Source of the DNA: Ureibacillus galli
Lineage (GTDB): Bacteria; Bacillota; Bacilli; Bacillales_A; Planococcaceae
Direction: 5' to 3'
Length of the DNA stretch: 64,000 bases
Assembly (NCBI RefSeq): GCF_014836845.1
Contig: NZ_JACSQA010000008.1
Span: forward strand, 42,676-106,675
The notes beneath the pieces were generated by a model. It was not told the origin of the DNA and made no database searches. It saw only the letters and a list, made by a program, of their open reading frames with translations. Every line of letters starts with the position of its first letter. The first letter of the stretch is position 1. This document shows positions 53,284 through 62,985 of this stretch, in pieces. A program made the translations under genes and the position numbers.

Positions 53284-54906
53284 TTATTTTTCAATATCTA
53301 CATATTTAAGATACATGTTACCAAGTGCATCTAGTTGCATATTTTTAACGTAGTCTTTCTTAACTGAAAGATTTGTGTAGTAATAAATTGGTGCAACTGG
53401 ATATTCAGACATAATAATGCTTTCAGCCTGTTTTAACAATTCAAGACGTTTAGCAGGATCTGTTTCACTATTAGACTGTTCAAGTAATTTTGTATATTCT
53501 GCATTTTCCCAACCTGTATCATTGTTACCGTTTTCAGCAGAATTGTACATTTCTAAGAATGTGTAACCATCGTTGTAGTCAGCAATCCAACCCATACGTG
53601 CGATATTGTAATCTAAGTTTGATACTTTATCTAAGTATACTTGCCACTCTGAGTTATCAAGAGTTACATCGATACCTAGATTTGCACGCCATCCTTCTTG
53701 GATGAATTGGGCAATAGCTGCATGAGCTTCACTTGTATTAAATGAAAGTTTTAATTTAAGTTGACTTGGATCAGATAGACCAAGTTCTTTTAAACCTGCA
53801 TCCAATGCTTTTTTCGCTTCTTCAATATCATTATCTTTGAAGTAACCGCGATCTTCTTCAAATCCTTTGATTGCTGCAGGAACCATACCTAATCCAGGAG
53901 TTTGTTCCCCTTTTGTAACATTATCGATTAAACCTTGACGATCAATCGCCAGCGTTAACGCTTTACGGATGTTCACGTTAGCCGTTGGTCCTTCTGTTGT
54001 ATTAAATTTATACTCATAAATAGAAGCATAATTTGAAATGTTTAAGATTCCTTCTTCTTTATAACGATCGATCACATCTAATCCAACTGTTTGGAATGGA
54101 GAACCTAAGAAATCAATTTCACCAGCGTCAAACATTGTTGAAGCAGTTGCTTCGTTTTCTACCATTGAAATATTCACTTTATCTAATGCAACATTTTTAG
54201 CATCCCAATAATTTTCGTTTTTCTCTAAAGTAATGGAACCGCTATGTTTCCAATCAGCTAATTTGAATGGTCCGTTTGTTACATAAGATTCGCCAGCTTC
54301 TGCATTCCAAGTTTTGTTAGCTTCTGCAGTTGCTTTGTGAATTGGGTAATATGTTTTGAAAGCCGTTAACTCTAAGAAATAAGGAGTTGGGTTTTCTAAA
54401 GTAACTTCTAAAGTTTTTTCATCTACTACTTTAATTCCTAAATCTTCTACTGTACCTTTTCCAAGGTTGTAAGCTTGTGCCCCTTTAATTGGGTAAAGTA
54501 TTGAAGCATACTCTGATGCATTTTCTGGGTTTAATGCAAATTTCCAAGCGTAATCAAAATCTTCTGCAGTAACAGCGTCACCATTTGACCATTTTGCATC
54601 ACGTAAAGTGAACGTATAAGTTAATTGATCTTCACTTACGTCAATTTTTTCTGCTGCTGCCTCGACAACTTCACCATCTTTGATAGTTGTTAAACCTTCA
54701 AATACGTTTTGTAAAATCGCATTAGAAGTACTATCTGTTGCTAATTGTGGGTGTAATGAAGGTGGTTCTGATGGAATAACTAAATTAAGTTCCTTTTCTT
54801 CAGATCCACTATCACTACTTTTTTCTGATCCTCCAAAGTTACAAGCTGCTAATACTAAAGATAGAGCTAATAACATTGATAATAGTAGAAAACTATTTTT
54901 CTTCAT
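53284..54906 (-). CDS. oppA: Oligopeptide-binding lipoprotein OppA (copy 1)
   Basis: Extracellular peptide receptor of 540 residues (SBP family 5). Signal peptide with lipobox LVLAAC, a Gly/Ser/Glu linker, then ELNLVIPSEPPSLHPQLATD and the DAKWSNGDAVTAEDFDYAWKF signature. The frame is open 23 codons further, but GGAGG seven bases before 54906 and the signal peptide fix the start. Several CodY-like boxes lie upstream. Similar to but clearly more diverged from copy 2 than the permeases are. Confidence 0.93.
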   Translation of the reverse strand: MKKNSFLLLSMLLALSLVLAACNFGGSEKSSDSGSEEKELNLVIPSEPPSLHPQLATDSTSNAILQNVFEGLTTIKDGEVVEAAAEKIDVSEDQLTYTFTLRDAKWSNGDAVTAEDFDYAWKFALNPENASEYASILYPIKGAQAYNLGKGTVEDLGIKVVDEKTLEVTLENPTPYFLELTAFKTYYPIHKATAEANKTWNAEAGESYVTNGPFKLADWKHSGSITLEKNENYWDAKNVALDKVNISMVENEATASTMFDAGEIDFLGSPFQTVGLDVIDRYKEEGILNISNYASIYEYKFNTTEGPTANVNIRKALTLAIDRQGLIDNVTKGEQTPGLGMVPAAIKGFEEDRGYFKDNDIEEAKKALDAGLKELGLSDPSQLKLKLSFNTSEAHAAIAQFIQEGWRANLGIDVTLDNSEWQVYLDKVSNLDYNIARMGWIADYNDGYTFLEMYNSAENGNNDTGWENAEYTKLLEQSNSETDPAKRLELLKQAESIIMSEYPVAPIYYYTNLSVKKDYVKNMQLDALGNMYLKYVDIEK

Positions 54907-54942
54907 AAAAAATCCTCCTAACTGACTAGTAATATATTTCCC

Positions 54943-54988
54943 ATTTTTCAGTAAACTTTGATTAGTAATTTTCATTTTTCAGAAAATA
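54943..54988 (-). promoter_or_regulatory. Two CodY-like boxes close to oppA copy 1
   Basis: ATTTTTCAGTAAACT (54943-54957, three mismatches) and ATTTTTCAGAAAATA (54974-54988, two mismatches) match the CodY consensus AATTTTCWGAAAATT, 31 bp apart, 40-80 bp upstream of the oppA start. Confidence 0.6.
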
Positions 54989-55377
54989 TACGCTTCAATA
55001 AATATTATATTAACAAAAAATTATTGCTAAATAAACAAAAATTTTATTTTTCTAAATAATTATTAAAAAATTCTCTGAAAACATTGTTTTTTCTTCTTTT
55101 TTTACCATTTTCTGTATCGAATAATTCAGAATATTTCAATTATAATAGTTATTATTGTTTTCTGAATATAATGAATCGTTTAAATTTTCGATAATAAATT
55201 ATCGGAATAATAATAATTTTCTACTATATCAAAACGATTTTTTTATCCATCAAAGCTAGTAATTTTATCTTAAATAAAGGGTGTCTTTCATACTATTTCC
55301 CATCCATTTAAATACCCAATTCTACATAAACTTAATGAAGTAATTTGTTTGGTAATCTTTTTCTATTAAAAAACATA
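54989..55377. other. Intergenic region between the opp operons
   Basis: Very AT-rich, no gene-like ORF. Further weaker CodY-like motifs lie at 55069-55083, 55121-55135 and 55156-55170 (three to four mismatches each). A TATAAT on the minus strand (55009-55004) may be the oppA -10. The part right of 55200 shows nothing recognisable. Confidence 0.4.
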
Positions 55378-55440
55378 AAAAAATCATTCCTCTCTGACAA
55401 TGTATGGTTCCATACAAAACAGGAGAGGAATGATTTTTCA
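55378..55440 (-). terminator. Terminator of second opp operon
   Basis: AAATCATTCCTCTC (55381-55394) pairs with GAGAGGAATGATTT (55423-55436), with an inner TGTATGG/CCATACA hairpin, and seven T on the minus strand. It isolates the two operons from each other. Confidence 0.88.
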
Positions 55441-55474
55441 TTTCCCTTCGATATTCTATTAAAAGTTTTTTTCA

Positions 55475-56392
55475 CTATCGCCTTTTATTCCATTTATTCA
55501 TTTGACTTTCCGTTCCATAAACAAAATGTTTTGGAAGGACCTCATGAAGCTTTGCAGATTCATCTGTTTCCTCATGTACATAAGGAATTCTTTCACGTAC
55601 TCTTTCTGTTAGTGGATCTGGAAGTGGAACTGCGGAAAGTAATGATTTTGTATATGGATGGATAGGATTATTATAAATTTCATCAGATTCACCAAGCTCT
55701 ACAATTTTCCCTCTATACATTACTGCAATACGATCACTAATATACTTCACCATGGATAAATCATGGGCGATAAATAAGTACGTTAAGTTACGTTCCTTTT
55801 GTATTCTTTTCAATAAATTTACAACTTGTGCTTGAATCGATACGTCTAGTGCTGAAATTGGTTCATCGGCAATAATAAAGCTTGGATTTAAACTTAATGC
55901 CCGTGCAATCCCTATCCGTTGACGTTGACCACCGGAAAATTCATGGGCATAACGATTGGCATGTTCTCGGTTTAAACCAACTGCCTCTAGTAAATTTCCG
56001 ATATGTTCACGACGTTCTTTTTTATCTTTATAAAGACCATGAATGTCGAAACCTTCACTAATCGCTTCCCCAGCCGTCATACGTGGATTTAATGAAGCGT
56101 ACGGATCTTGGAAGATCATTTGCATTTCACGGTTAAATTCTTTTAACTCTTTACGAGATTTTCCTGCATGAATATTTTTCCCTTTAAAGAGTATTTCTCC
56201 ATCCGTTATGTCGTAAAGACGGATAATGGATCTTCCCGTTGTAGATTTACCACATCCCGATTCACCAACTAACCCTAATGTTTCCCCTTCATATATATCA
56301 AAGCTAATTCCATCTACAGCTTTTATCGGATTATTAGGAGAACCAAAATACTGTTTTAAGTTTTTTACTTCAAGCAACTTATTTGCCATCAT
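55475..56392 (-). CDS. oppF: Oligopeptide ABC transporter ATPase OppF (copy 2)
   Basis: Paralogue of the gene at 49323, 305 residues, with the same Walker A (GESGCGKST), SGGQRQR signature and DEPISALD Walker B. Differences cluster at the C-terminus (after residue 270, e.g. LHEVLPKHFVYGTESQMNKW). GGAGGAGC precedes two consecutive ATG codons (56392 and 56389); either may be used. It overlaps oppD by 14 bases. Confidence 0.92.
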   Translation of the reverse strand: MMANKLLEVKNLKQYFGSPNNPIKAVDGISFDIYEGETLGLVGESGCGKSTTGRSIIRLYDITDGEILFKGKNIHAGKSRKELKEFNREMQMIFQDPYASLNPRMTAGEAISEGFDIHGLYKDKKERREHIGNLLEAVGLNREHANRYAHEFSGGQRQRIGIARALSLNPSFIIADEPISALDVSIQAQVVNLLKRIQKERNLTYLFIAHDLSMVKYISDRIAVMYRGKIVELGESDEIYNNPIHPYTKSLLSAVPLPDPLTERVRERIPYVHEETDESAKLHEVLPKHFVYGTESQMNKWNKRR

Positions 56393-57434
56393 CTTGCTCC
56401 TCCTTTAAATAACCTTCTATTCTACGCGCAATCTCTTCTGGTATAGGTATTTTCGGAGCATCTGGGTGTAATAGCCACGTTTTTGCATAATGGGTTTCGG
56501 ATACTTGGAACATTGGCGGTTCCATTTCATAATCAATCGCCATCGCAAATTCATTACGCGGCGCAAAAGCGTCTCCTTGAGGTGGATGAATTAAATCTGG
56601 TGGTGAACCTGGAATTGTTCGCAATTCTTCTTTTACATTGTTTTTCAAGTCTGGCATCGAACCTAAAAGCCCCCATGTATATGGATGTTTCGGATTATAG
56701 AAAATATCATTTACCGTTCCATATTCAACAATTTGTCCTGCATACATAACCGCTACTCGATCTGCTACATTCGCTACGACACCTAAATCGTGGGTAATGA
56801 ATATTATCGATGTTTTACTTTTCTTTTGAATGTCTTTCATTAATTCTAAAATTTGCGCTTGAATCGTTACGTCAAGAGCTGTTGTCGGTTCATCGGCAAT
56901 CAATAATTTTGGGTCTGCCGCTAACGCGATGGCAATAACGACACGTTGACGCATCCCACCACTAAATTCATGTGGATATTGACGGAAACGTTTTTCTGGC
57001 ATTGGGATTCCAACTAATTCTAACAATTTCAATGCTCTATCCTTTGCCTCAGAACTCGAAATCTTTTTATGTTTTAAAATCACTTCTGTAATTTGTCTTC
57101 CCACCCTCATCGTAGGGTTTAGGGCGGTCATCGGATCTTGGAAAATCATCGCAATATCATTTCCCCGAACCTTTGACATTTCTTTCTCTGATAATGGAAT
57201 TAAGTCCCGACCTTCTAATACTATTTGTCCACCCGCATATACTCCTGGAGGCTGTGGTATGAGCTTCATAATCGCATTACTTGTAACACTTTTCCCTGAA
57301 CCGGATTCCCCAACAATCGCTAACGTTTCTCCCTCATACAGTTCAAAGCTTACTCCTCGAACCGCTTGTACTACTCCCGCATACGTTTTAAAATTTATTT
57401 TCAAGTCATTTACTTCTAATAACTTTTTTGTCAT
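56379..57434 (-). CDS. oppD: Oligopeptide ABC transporter ATPase OppD (copy 2)
   Basis: 351 residues, near-identical to copy 1 with scattered changes (for example KHKKISSSEAKDRALKL in place of KHNKDVSKAEAKERAIKL). All ATPase motifs are intact: GESGSGKS, FSGGMRQR, LLIADEPTTALD. GAAGGTG lies before the ATG. Both copies look functional. Confidence 0.92.
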   Translation of the reverse strand: MTKKLLEVNDLKINFKTYAGVVQAVRGVSFELYEGETLAIVGESGSGKSVTSNAIMKLIPQPPGVYAGGQIVLEGRDLIPLSEKEMSKVRGNDIAMIFQDPMTALNPTMRVGRQITEVILKHKKISSSEAKDRALKLLELVGIPMPEKRFRQYPHEFSGGMRQRVVIAIALAADPKLLIADEPTTALDVTIQAQILELMKDIQKKSKTSIIFITHDLGVVANVADRVAVMYAGQIVEYGTVNDIFYNPKHPYTWGLLGSMPDLKNNVKEELRTIPGSPPDLIHPPQGDAFAPRNEFAMAIDYEMEPPMFQVSETHYAKTWLLHPDAPKIPIPEEIARRIEGYLKEEQDDGK

Positions 57435-57448
57435 CTTTTCACCTTCTT

Positions 57449-58384
57449 CTATTTACGTAATTTTGGATCGAGGGCATCACGTAATCCGTCCCCAACAGCA
57501 TTAAATGCAAAAATTGTTAATGAGATAAAGAACGCTGGGAAGAACAGTCGCCATGGTGCTGAAGTTAATGCCTTATTCCCTTCAGAGGCCATCGTACCCC
57601 AACTTGCCCTTGGTGCAGGAACACCTAAACCTAAATAACTTAAAAAGGCTTCTGTGAAGATAGCTGACGGAATCGTTAAAGTCATCGTCACTAATATGGC
57701 ACCTAGGGCATTCGGTACAAGATGCCTTTTAATTAAATGCCAAGTATTTGCACCAAGAGTACGGGCAGCTAGCACATATTCTTGATTTTTAATTGATAAT
57801 ACTTCACCACGTACGATACGAGCCATATTAATCCAACCTGTAATCGATAACGCAATAATCATCGGCAATAGACCTGGTTGTAGTACAACTAGCAAAATAA
57901 TAACGACTAGTAAATAAGGAACAGCAGATAAAACATCGGCAATACGCATCATAATGTTATCCAACCTTCCACCTGCAAGGCCTGAAATACTTCCCCATAA
58001 AACACCGATAATTAAATCAATAATCGCAGCAGTAATCCCGATGAATAAGGAAATACGTGCCCCTTGCCATACACGAACGAAAACATCTCGTCCTAAATCA
58101 TCCGTACCAAACCAATGGGCAGCTGATGGCGCTGCATTATATAACCCTAATTGTTCCCGGTAACTATAAGGAGAAAAAACTGGTACGAAAATAGCTAATA
58201 ATGCAATAACGAATAACGCGATTAACCCAAAAATCGCTAATTTATTTTGAGAGAAGCGAAGCACCACCTCTTTCCAAAAAGACACGGATTTATCAGCTAA
58301 TTTTTCATTTTCATCCGAACGGCCGCCGACAATTTTAAACTTATCCGGTGAAATTTGTTCAAATGATTGGTCGTTTTGTGCCAT
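57449..58384 (-). CDS. oppC: Oligopeptide ABC transporter permease OppC (copy 2)
   Basis: 311 residues. Only about eight substitutions from copy 1 by direct comparison, including NTWHLIKRHL for NTGHLIMRHL. Long stretches of nucleotide sequence are also the same in both copies, including silent positions, which suggests recent exchange between the operons. TAATG overlap with oppB is kept. Confidence 0.93.
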   Translation of the reverse strand: MAQNDQSFEQISPDKFKIVGGRSDENEKLADKSVSFWKEVVLRFSQNKLAIFGLIALFVIALLAIFVPVFSPYSYREQLGLYNAAPSAAHWFGTDDLGRDVFVRVWQGARISLFIGITAAIIDLIIGVLWGSISGLAGGRLDNIMMRIADVLSAVPYLLVVIILLVVLQPGLLPMIIALSITGWINMARIVRGEVLSIKNQEYVLAARTLGANTWHLIKRHLVPNALGAILVTMTLTIPSAIFTEAFLSYLGLGVPAPRASWGTMASEGNKALTSAPWRLFFPAFFISLTIFAFNAVGDGLRDALDPKLRK

Positions 58385-59313
58385 TATTTTTTCGCTCCTT
58401 TCAGCTTTATCCGCGGATCAATTACACTGTATAAAATATCGACAATTAAAACTGCAAATAATAGGATAATAGAATAGAAGACAGTAGTACCCATAATAAC
58501 GGTATAATCACGATTCGTAATACTTGTAACGAAGTGTCTTCCTAATCCTGGGATAGCAAAAATTTGTTCAACAATAAAGCTTCCCGTTACAACTCCAGCT
58601 GTAAGCGGGCCTAAATATGTAACAACTGGTAGCAATGCATTTCTTAACGTATGGCGGAATACGGTCGTCCATTTTCCAAGACCTTTAGCACGAGCCATTT
58701 TTACATAATCACTATTTCCTTGTTCAAGCATACTAGAACGTATCAATTTCGCTATAAAACCTGCATGGGTAATAGCAATTGCGAGGGCTGGTAAAATACT
58801 ATAGTTAAACCCTTTCCACCCACTTACAGGAAACATGCCTAATTTGTACGCTAAAAAATATTGCATTAAACCAGCTAATATAAATGAAGGTACTGAAATA
58901 CCTAGAACGGCAATTGTTGTCGCTAAATAATCTGGCCAACGATTATGGTATAGAGCTGCAATTACTCCTAGTAAAACACCTAAACCGATCGATAATATCA
59001 TCGCTTCGATTCCCAATGTTAATGAAATAGGAAAACTTTCTGAAATAATATCGTTAGTAGAACGACCTTTATATTTCATCGATTCACCAAAATCAAAGCT
59101 AATGGTATCTACTAAATAATCTTTATATTGAATATACCAAGGATTATCTAATCCATACTTTGCGTTTAATTGGGCTTCTATTTCCGCTGGAAAATCCCGT
59201 TCACTAGCAAACGGACTACCGGGTGCTAATTTCATTAAAAAGAATGTAGCTGAAACGATAATAAATAAAGCAATGAGTATATAAATTAATCGCTTAAAAA
59301 TATACCGCAACAT
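58384..59313 (-). CDS. oppB: Oligopeptide ABC transporter permease OppB (copy 2)
   Basis: 309 residues, ATG start with AGGAGGGGA upstream. The motif [24 protein letters not shown] and six helices are as in copy 1. Substitutions are concentrated in the first 60 residues and around 170-200. Confidence 0.92.
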   Translation of the reverse strand: MLRYIFKRLIYILIALFIIVSATFFLMKLAPGSPFASERDFPAEIEAQLNAKYGLDNPWYIQYKDYLVDTISFDFGESMKYKGRSTNDIISESFPISLTLGIEAMILSIGLGVLLGVIAALYHNRWPDYLATTIAVLGISVPSFILAGLMQYFLAYKLGMFPVSGWKGFNYSILPALAIAITHAGFIAKLIRSSMLEQGNSDYVKMARAKGLGKWTTVFRHTLRNALLPVVTYLGPLTAGVVTGSFIVEQIFAIPGLGRHFVTSITNRDYTVIMGTTVFYSIILLFAVLIVDILYSVIDPRIKLKGAKK

Positions 59314-59335
59314 TATTTTCCCCTCCTTTTCATAT

Positions 59336-59377
59336 TAAAAGGCTGCTCTGAATCGATTACTCGATAGAAAGCAGCCT
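59336..59377 (-). terminator. Internal hairpin between oppA and oppB (copy 2)
   Basis: AGGCTGCT (59340-59347) pairs with AGCAGCCT (59370-59377), followed by TTTTAATATG on the minus strand. The stem is conserved with copy 1 while the loop differs, indicating selection on the structure. Confidence 0.7.
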
Positions 59378-59410
59378 CAAATGTTAGTAACCTTTTCCTA
59401 ATTTAATAGA

Positions 59411-61054
59411 TTATTTTTCAATATCTACATATTTTAAGTACATGTTACCAAGTGCATTTTGTTCCATATTTTTAACGTAGTCTTTCTTAACTGAAAGATT
59501 TGTGTAGTAATAAATTGGTGCAACCGGAGTTTCAGACATAATAATGCTTTCAGCCTGTTTCAACAATTCAAGACGTTTAGCAGGATCTGTTTCAGCATTA
59601 GACTGTTTAAGTAACTCTGCATATTCTGCATTTTCCCAACCAGTATCGTTGTTACCGTTTTCTGCAGAATCGTACATTTCTAAGAATGTGTAAGCATCGT
59701 TATAGTCTGCAATCCAACCTAAACGGCCAATTTGGAAATCTAGGTTACTTAACTTATCTAGGAACACTTGCCACTCTGAGTTATCAAGAGTTACTTCGAT
59801 ACCTAGATTTGTACGCCAACCTTCTTGAATGAATTGGGCAATCGCAGCATGAGCTTCACTCGTGTTAAATGAAAGTTTTAGTTTCAGTTCGCTTGGATCA
59901 GATAGACCAAGTTCTTTTAAACCTGCATCTAATGCTTTTCTCGCTTCTTCAATATCATTATCTTTCATGTAACCACGATCTTCTTCAAAACCTTTTACCG
60001 CTGAAGGAACCATACCTAATGCAGGCGTTTGTTCCCCTTTTGTAACGTTATCGATTAAACCTTGACGATCAATTGCCAGCGTTAACGCTTTACGGATGTT
60101 CGCGTTCGCTGTTGGACCTTCTGTTGTATTAAATTTATATACATAAATAGCAGCATGATCCGAAATGTTTAAAATTCCTTCTTCTTTATAACGATCGATC
60201 ACATCTAATCCAATTGTTTGGAATGGAGAACCGATCCAATCAATTTCACCAGCATCAAACATTGTTGCTGTAGTTGTTTCAGATTCAACCATCGAAATGT
60301 TCACTTTATCTAAAGCAACTTTGTCAGCTTCCCAATAATTTTCATTTTTCTCTAAAGTAATGGAACCGCTATGTTGCCAGTCCGTTAATTTGAATGGACC
60401 GTTTGTTACATAAGAATCACCAGCTTCAGCATACCAAGTTTTGTTAGCTTCTGCAGTTGCTTTGTGAATTGGATAATATGTTTTAAATGCAGTTAACTCT
60501 AAGAAATAAGGAGTTGGGTTTTCTAAAGTAACTTCCAAAGTTTTTTCATCTATTACTTTAATTCCTAAATCTTCTACTTTTCCTTCTCCAAGGTTATAAG
60601 CTTGTGCACCTTTAATTGGGTACAGAATTGATGCATACTCAGATGCATTTTTAGGATCTAAAGCAAATTTCCAAGCATATTCGAAATCTTCAGCAGTGAC
60701 AGGGTCACCATTTGACCATTTTGCATCACGTAAAGTGAACGTATAAGTTAATTGATCTTCACTAACGTCAATTTTCTCTGCTGCTGCCTCGATAGCTTCG
60801 CCATCTTTAAGAGTAGTTAAACCTTCAAATACGTTTTGTAAAATTGCATTCGAAGTACTATCTGTTGCTAATTGTGGATGTAATGAAGGTGGTTCTGATG
60901 GAATGACTAAGTTCAGTTCTTTTGAACCGCCCTCTTCAGAAGCTCCTTCTTTTGTATCATCTGTAGATTCTTTTTCAGAGCCGAAGTTACAAGCTGCTAA
61001 TACTAGAGTTAAAGCTAGTAACATCAACATTAAAAATAGATTTCTTTTTTTCAC
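59411..61054 (-). CDS. oppA: Oligopeptide-binding lipoprotein OppA (copy 2)
   Basis: 547 residues, GTG start at 61054 with AAAGGGGGA upstream. Lipobox LVLAAC, a longer Glu/Ser/Gly linker than copy 1, then the same SBP_bac_5 body. Substitutions against copy 1 are spread over the whole protein and include ligand-facing regions (such as SNLDFQIGRLGWIADYNDAY for SNLDYNIARMGWIADYNDGY), so the two receptors may prefer different peptides. Confidence 0.93.
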   Translation of the reverse strand: MKKRNLFLMLMLLALTLVLAACNFGSEKESTDDTKEGASEEGGSKELNLVIPSEPPSLHPQLATDSTSNAILQNVFEGLTTLKDGEAIEAAAEKIDVSEDQLTYTFTLRDAKWSNGDPVTAEDFEYAWKFALDPKNASEYASILYPIKGAQAYNLGEGKVEDLGIKVIDEKTLEVTLENPTPYFLELTAFKTYYPIHKATAEANKTWYAEAGDSYVTNGPFKLTDWQHSGSITLEKNENYWEADKVALDKVNISMVESETTTATMFDAGEIDWIGSPFQTIGLDVIDRYKEEGILNISDHAAIYVYKFNTTEGPTANANIRKALTLAIDRQGLIDNVTKGEQTPALGMVPSAVKGFEEDRGYMKDNDIEEARKALDAGLKELGLSDPSELKLKLSFNTSEAHAAIAQFIQEGWRTNLGIEVTLDNSEWQVFLDKLSNLDFQIGRLGWIADYNDAYTFLEMYDSAENGNNDTGWENAEYAELLKQSNAETDPAKRLELLKQAESIIMSETPVAPIYYYTNLSVKKDYVKNMEQNALGNMYLKYVDIEK

Positions 61055-61081
61055 GAGAATCCCCCTTTTTTGTTTATTCCC

Positions 61082-61328
61082 TATTTTCAGATAATAGGAT
61101 TAACATAAACATCATAGCAAAGATTTTTTTATAAATAAACTAAAAATTCATTTTTCTAAGAAAATTTAAATAAATCACTATCCTAATATAATTGCTATTA
61201 TTCTGACAGTTTATCTATCTATTACTTTGAATTGCGAATATATCGAAGGAATAAAAACTATTTCTTAAAAAGCATATTCATTAAAACATACGATTATACA
61301 AAGGTTTTCATTCTAATTTCAGAATATT
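61082..61328 (-). promoter_or_regulatory. CodY-like boxes upstream of oppA copy 2
   Basis: TATTTTCAGATAATA (61082-61096) and TAATTTCAGAATATT (61314-61328) each match AATTTTCWGAAAATT with three mismatches. The first lies 30 bp upstream of the oppA start. Confidence 0.5.
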
Positions 61329-61585
61329 CAATTAATATAAAGTGTTAATACTTATCCCGTAATTCCACTTCGCAAATGTTAAAAAATGTAAAATAGTACT
61401 ATAGAAATGTTTTATTAGGAAAAATACATTTTTTTAAAATTTTCCGCCACTTTGTTAAGGAAAAATGTTTAGTACAAACTGAATGCAAGTAGGAAAAAAG
61501 GATTATGAAAGGTTGATTAAACCCCCATCTCCTTAAAAACCATTCAATCATGAAGGAAATATCCCTTTCAAAACAATAATATCAA
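61097..61585. other. Intergenic region upstream of second opp operon
   Basis: AT-rich; apart from the distal CodY-like box I find no gene-like ORF (the few ATG frames with a ribosome site close within ten codons), no terminator and no recognisable RNA. Confidence 0.4.
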
Positions 61586-61616
61586 GGTGTCTTAAAAAGC
61601 CAAGACACCCCTTCTT
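61586..61616. terminator. Hairpin at the end of the HAAS gene
   Basis: GGTGTCTT (61586-61593) pairs with AAGACACC (61602-61609); T tract is better on the plus strand (CTTCTTTTT) than on the minus strand. Orientation uncertain. Confidence 0.45.
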
Positions 61617-61617
61617 T

Positions 61618-62613
61618 TTACCGGCTATTTGCTTTTCTAAAACCATCCACACAATTCCAAATCGAGAAGATAGGAAATAGCATGACCGCCATGATAATAA
61701 ACTTCCTCACATCTTCACTTGAAATAGTAAAATTATCCGCTAAATATGTTAAGAAATCGGGATTAAATAAGTTAGGATGAATTATAACGATAATTAACAC
61801 AATCGATCCAATCACTTCCCGCAGAACATTTAACATGGCAACCTTCTTCGTCCATTGCCCCTTAAACAATTGATATAGGGCTAATGCAATCTCCGCCCCG
61901 ATAACGATGACAACTAATGACGAAAATGAATTTAATACATCTTGATTCAAGGAAGGCATAATGAATGTAAGACCTTCATCTGTTTTTTCATATACTCCTA
62001 CTAAATGGCTGGCAAAAAAGTAAAATGTTGCCCAAATAGCAGTCCATAATAAACTAACGAATATATATCTTTTTGAAATGGCTCTTTTCTTTGGAATATA
62101 AACTATATTTTTTAAGTCATCTGAGGTCCATTTATTTAAACTCATTGTCCGTGGTTGGTTATCCTTTATCCCATCTACCCGTTCCACTATAGCAAACATT
62201 ACTGTTAGCCAAAAGAATACTTGGATGAATACTTCTATAATTCTCCAAATGCTAAGAACGAAAATATCCAGTGCAACATTAAGTACTGTATCTCCCCGTT
62301 CAAATGCTAAAAATTGTGTTGCCGCTACAGAAATTAAAGCAATTACTGCGGCAATTGGAACAATCATTTTCAGAAACGAAATATAAAGATCAAAATACTT
62401 TGGTCCGATTAGATGCATTGGACGGTCACTATAATTACTTGCTAAAGTAGCAGGGTTCCCTAGTTGATCTAGCACTTGTTTTATATCTTTTTCCGAATGT
62501 CCCTCTGGCAGCATATCCTCTATACTAGATTTCAACTCTAACCCAATATCTTCACGACTTTTTTCTGGTAACCTTCGTGTCACTTCATGAATGTATACAT
62601 CAATCAAATTCAC
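61618..62613 (-). CDS. HAAS-domain membrane protein
   Basis: 331 residues. The first 65 residues form a HAAS (DUF1700-like) helical domain (YIHEVTRRLPEKSREDIGLELKSSIEDML). About six membrane helices follow. Such proteins are nearly always encoded with a PadR regulator, as here, where the GTG start at 62613 overlaps the padR end by 14 bases. They are thought to take part in envelope stress signalling; the molecular function is unknown. AAAGGAG supports the start. Confidence 0.82.
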   Translation of the reverse strand: MNLIDVYIHEVTRRLPEKSREDIGLELKSSIEDMLPEGHSEKDIKQVLDQLGNPATLASNYSDRPMHLIGPKYFDLYISFLKMIVPIAAVIALISVAATQFLAFERGDTVLNVALDIFVLSIWRIIEVFIQVFFWLTVMFAIVERVDGIKDNQPRTMSLNKWTSDDLKNIVYIPKKRAISKRYIFVSLLWTAIWATFYFFASHLVGVYEKTDEGLTFIMPSLNQDVLNSFSSLVVIVIGAEIALALYQLFKGQWTKKVAMLNVLREVIGSIVLIIVIIHPNLFNPDFLTYLADNFTISSEDVRKFIIMAVMLFPIFSIWNCVDGFRKANSR

Positions 62614-62947
62614 TTAAACCATCTCCTTTCAGCAATTTGTATAATTGTTTAGAATTACTCAGCCATTCATTTTTTAACTCTTTATAAACTTCTAACCCGT
62701 AATCTGTTAATATATAATATTTCCTCGGCCTTGCTTCCGTCGTATCCCAACTACTCTCAACAAGCTGTTGTTTCTCCAATCGACGGAGTAATGGATATAA
62801 CGTACTTTGCTCGATTGTAACCCCAGAACCTTCTAGTGACTGGACTAACGAATAACCATACTGTTGCGTTTGTAATTGACTTAAAACAGCCAAAGTCAAT
62901 GTACCTCTTCTTAATTCAGTGCTTAATGAATCCAGTAAATTGCTCAA
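62600..62947 (-). CDS. PadR-family transcriptional regulator
   Basis: A 115-residue winged-helix repressor. Typical PadR features are LRRGTLTLAVLSQLQTQQYGYSLVQSL, then EQSTLYPLLRRLEKQQLVESSW (recognition helix) and RPRKYYILTDYG (wing). TTG start at 62947 with GGGGGTGG upstream. It is first gene of a pair with the HAAS protein and probably represses its own operon through the repeats at 62986-63012. Confidence 0.9.
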   Translation of the reverse strand: MSNLLDSLSTELRRGTLTLAVLSQLQTQQYGYSLVQSLEGSGVTIEQSTLYPLLRRLEKQQLVESSWDTTEARPRKYYILTDYGLEVYKELKNEWLSNSKQLYKLLKGDGLSEFD

Positions 62948-62985
62948 AATGCCACCCCCTACTATATATACTATGCGTTATACAG

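Noticed and set aside
54907..54975. 23-codon N-terminal extension of oppA copy 1
   Set aside because: It precedes a complete signal peptide and contains a CodY-like box; the ribosome site supports 54906.
54989..55377. ncRNA or riboswitch between the opp operons
   Set aside because: Very AT-rich sequence with only weak hairpins and no conserved RNA motif that I recognise.
49323..61054. Opp duplication as part of a mobile element
   Set aside because: No transposase, integrase, terminal repeats or target duplication is visible at the borders; simple tandem duplication is enough.
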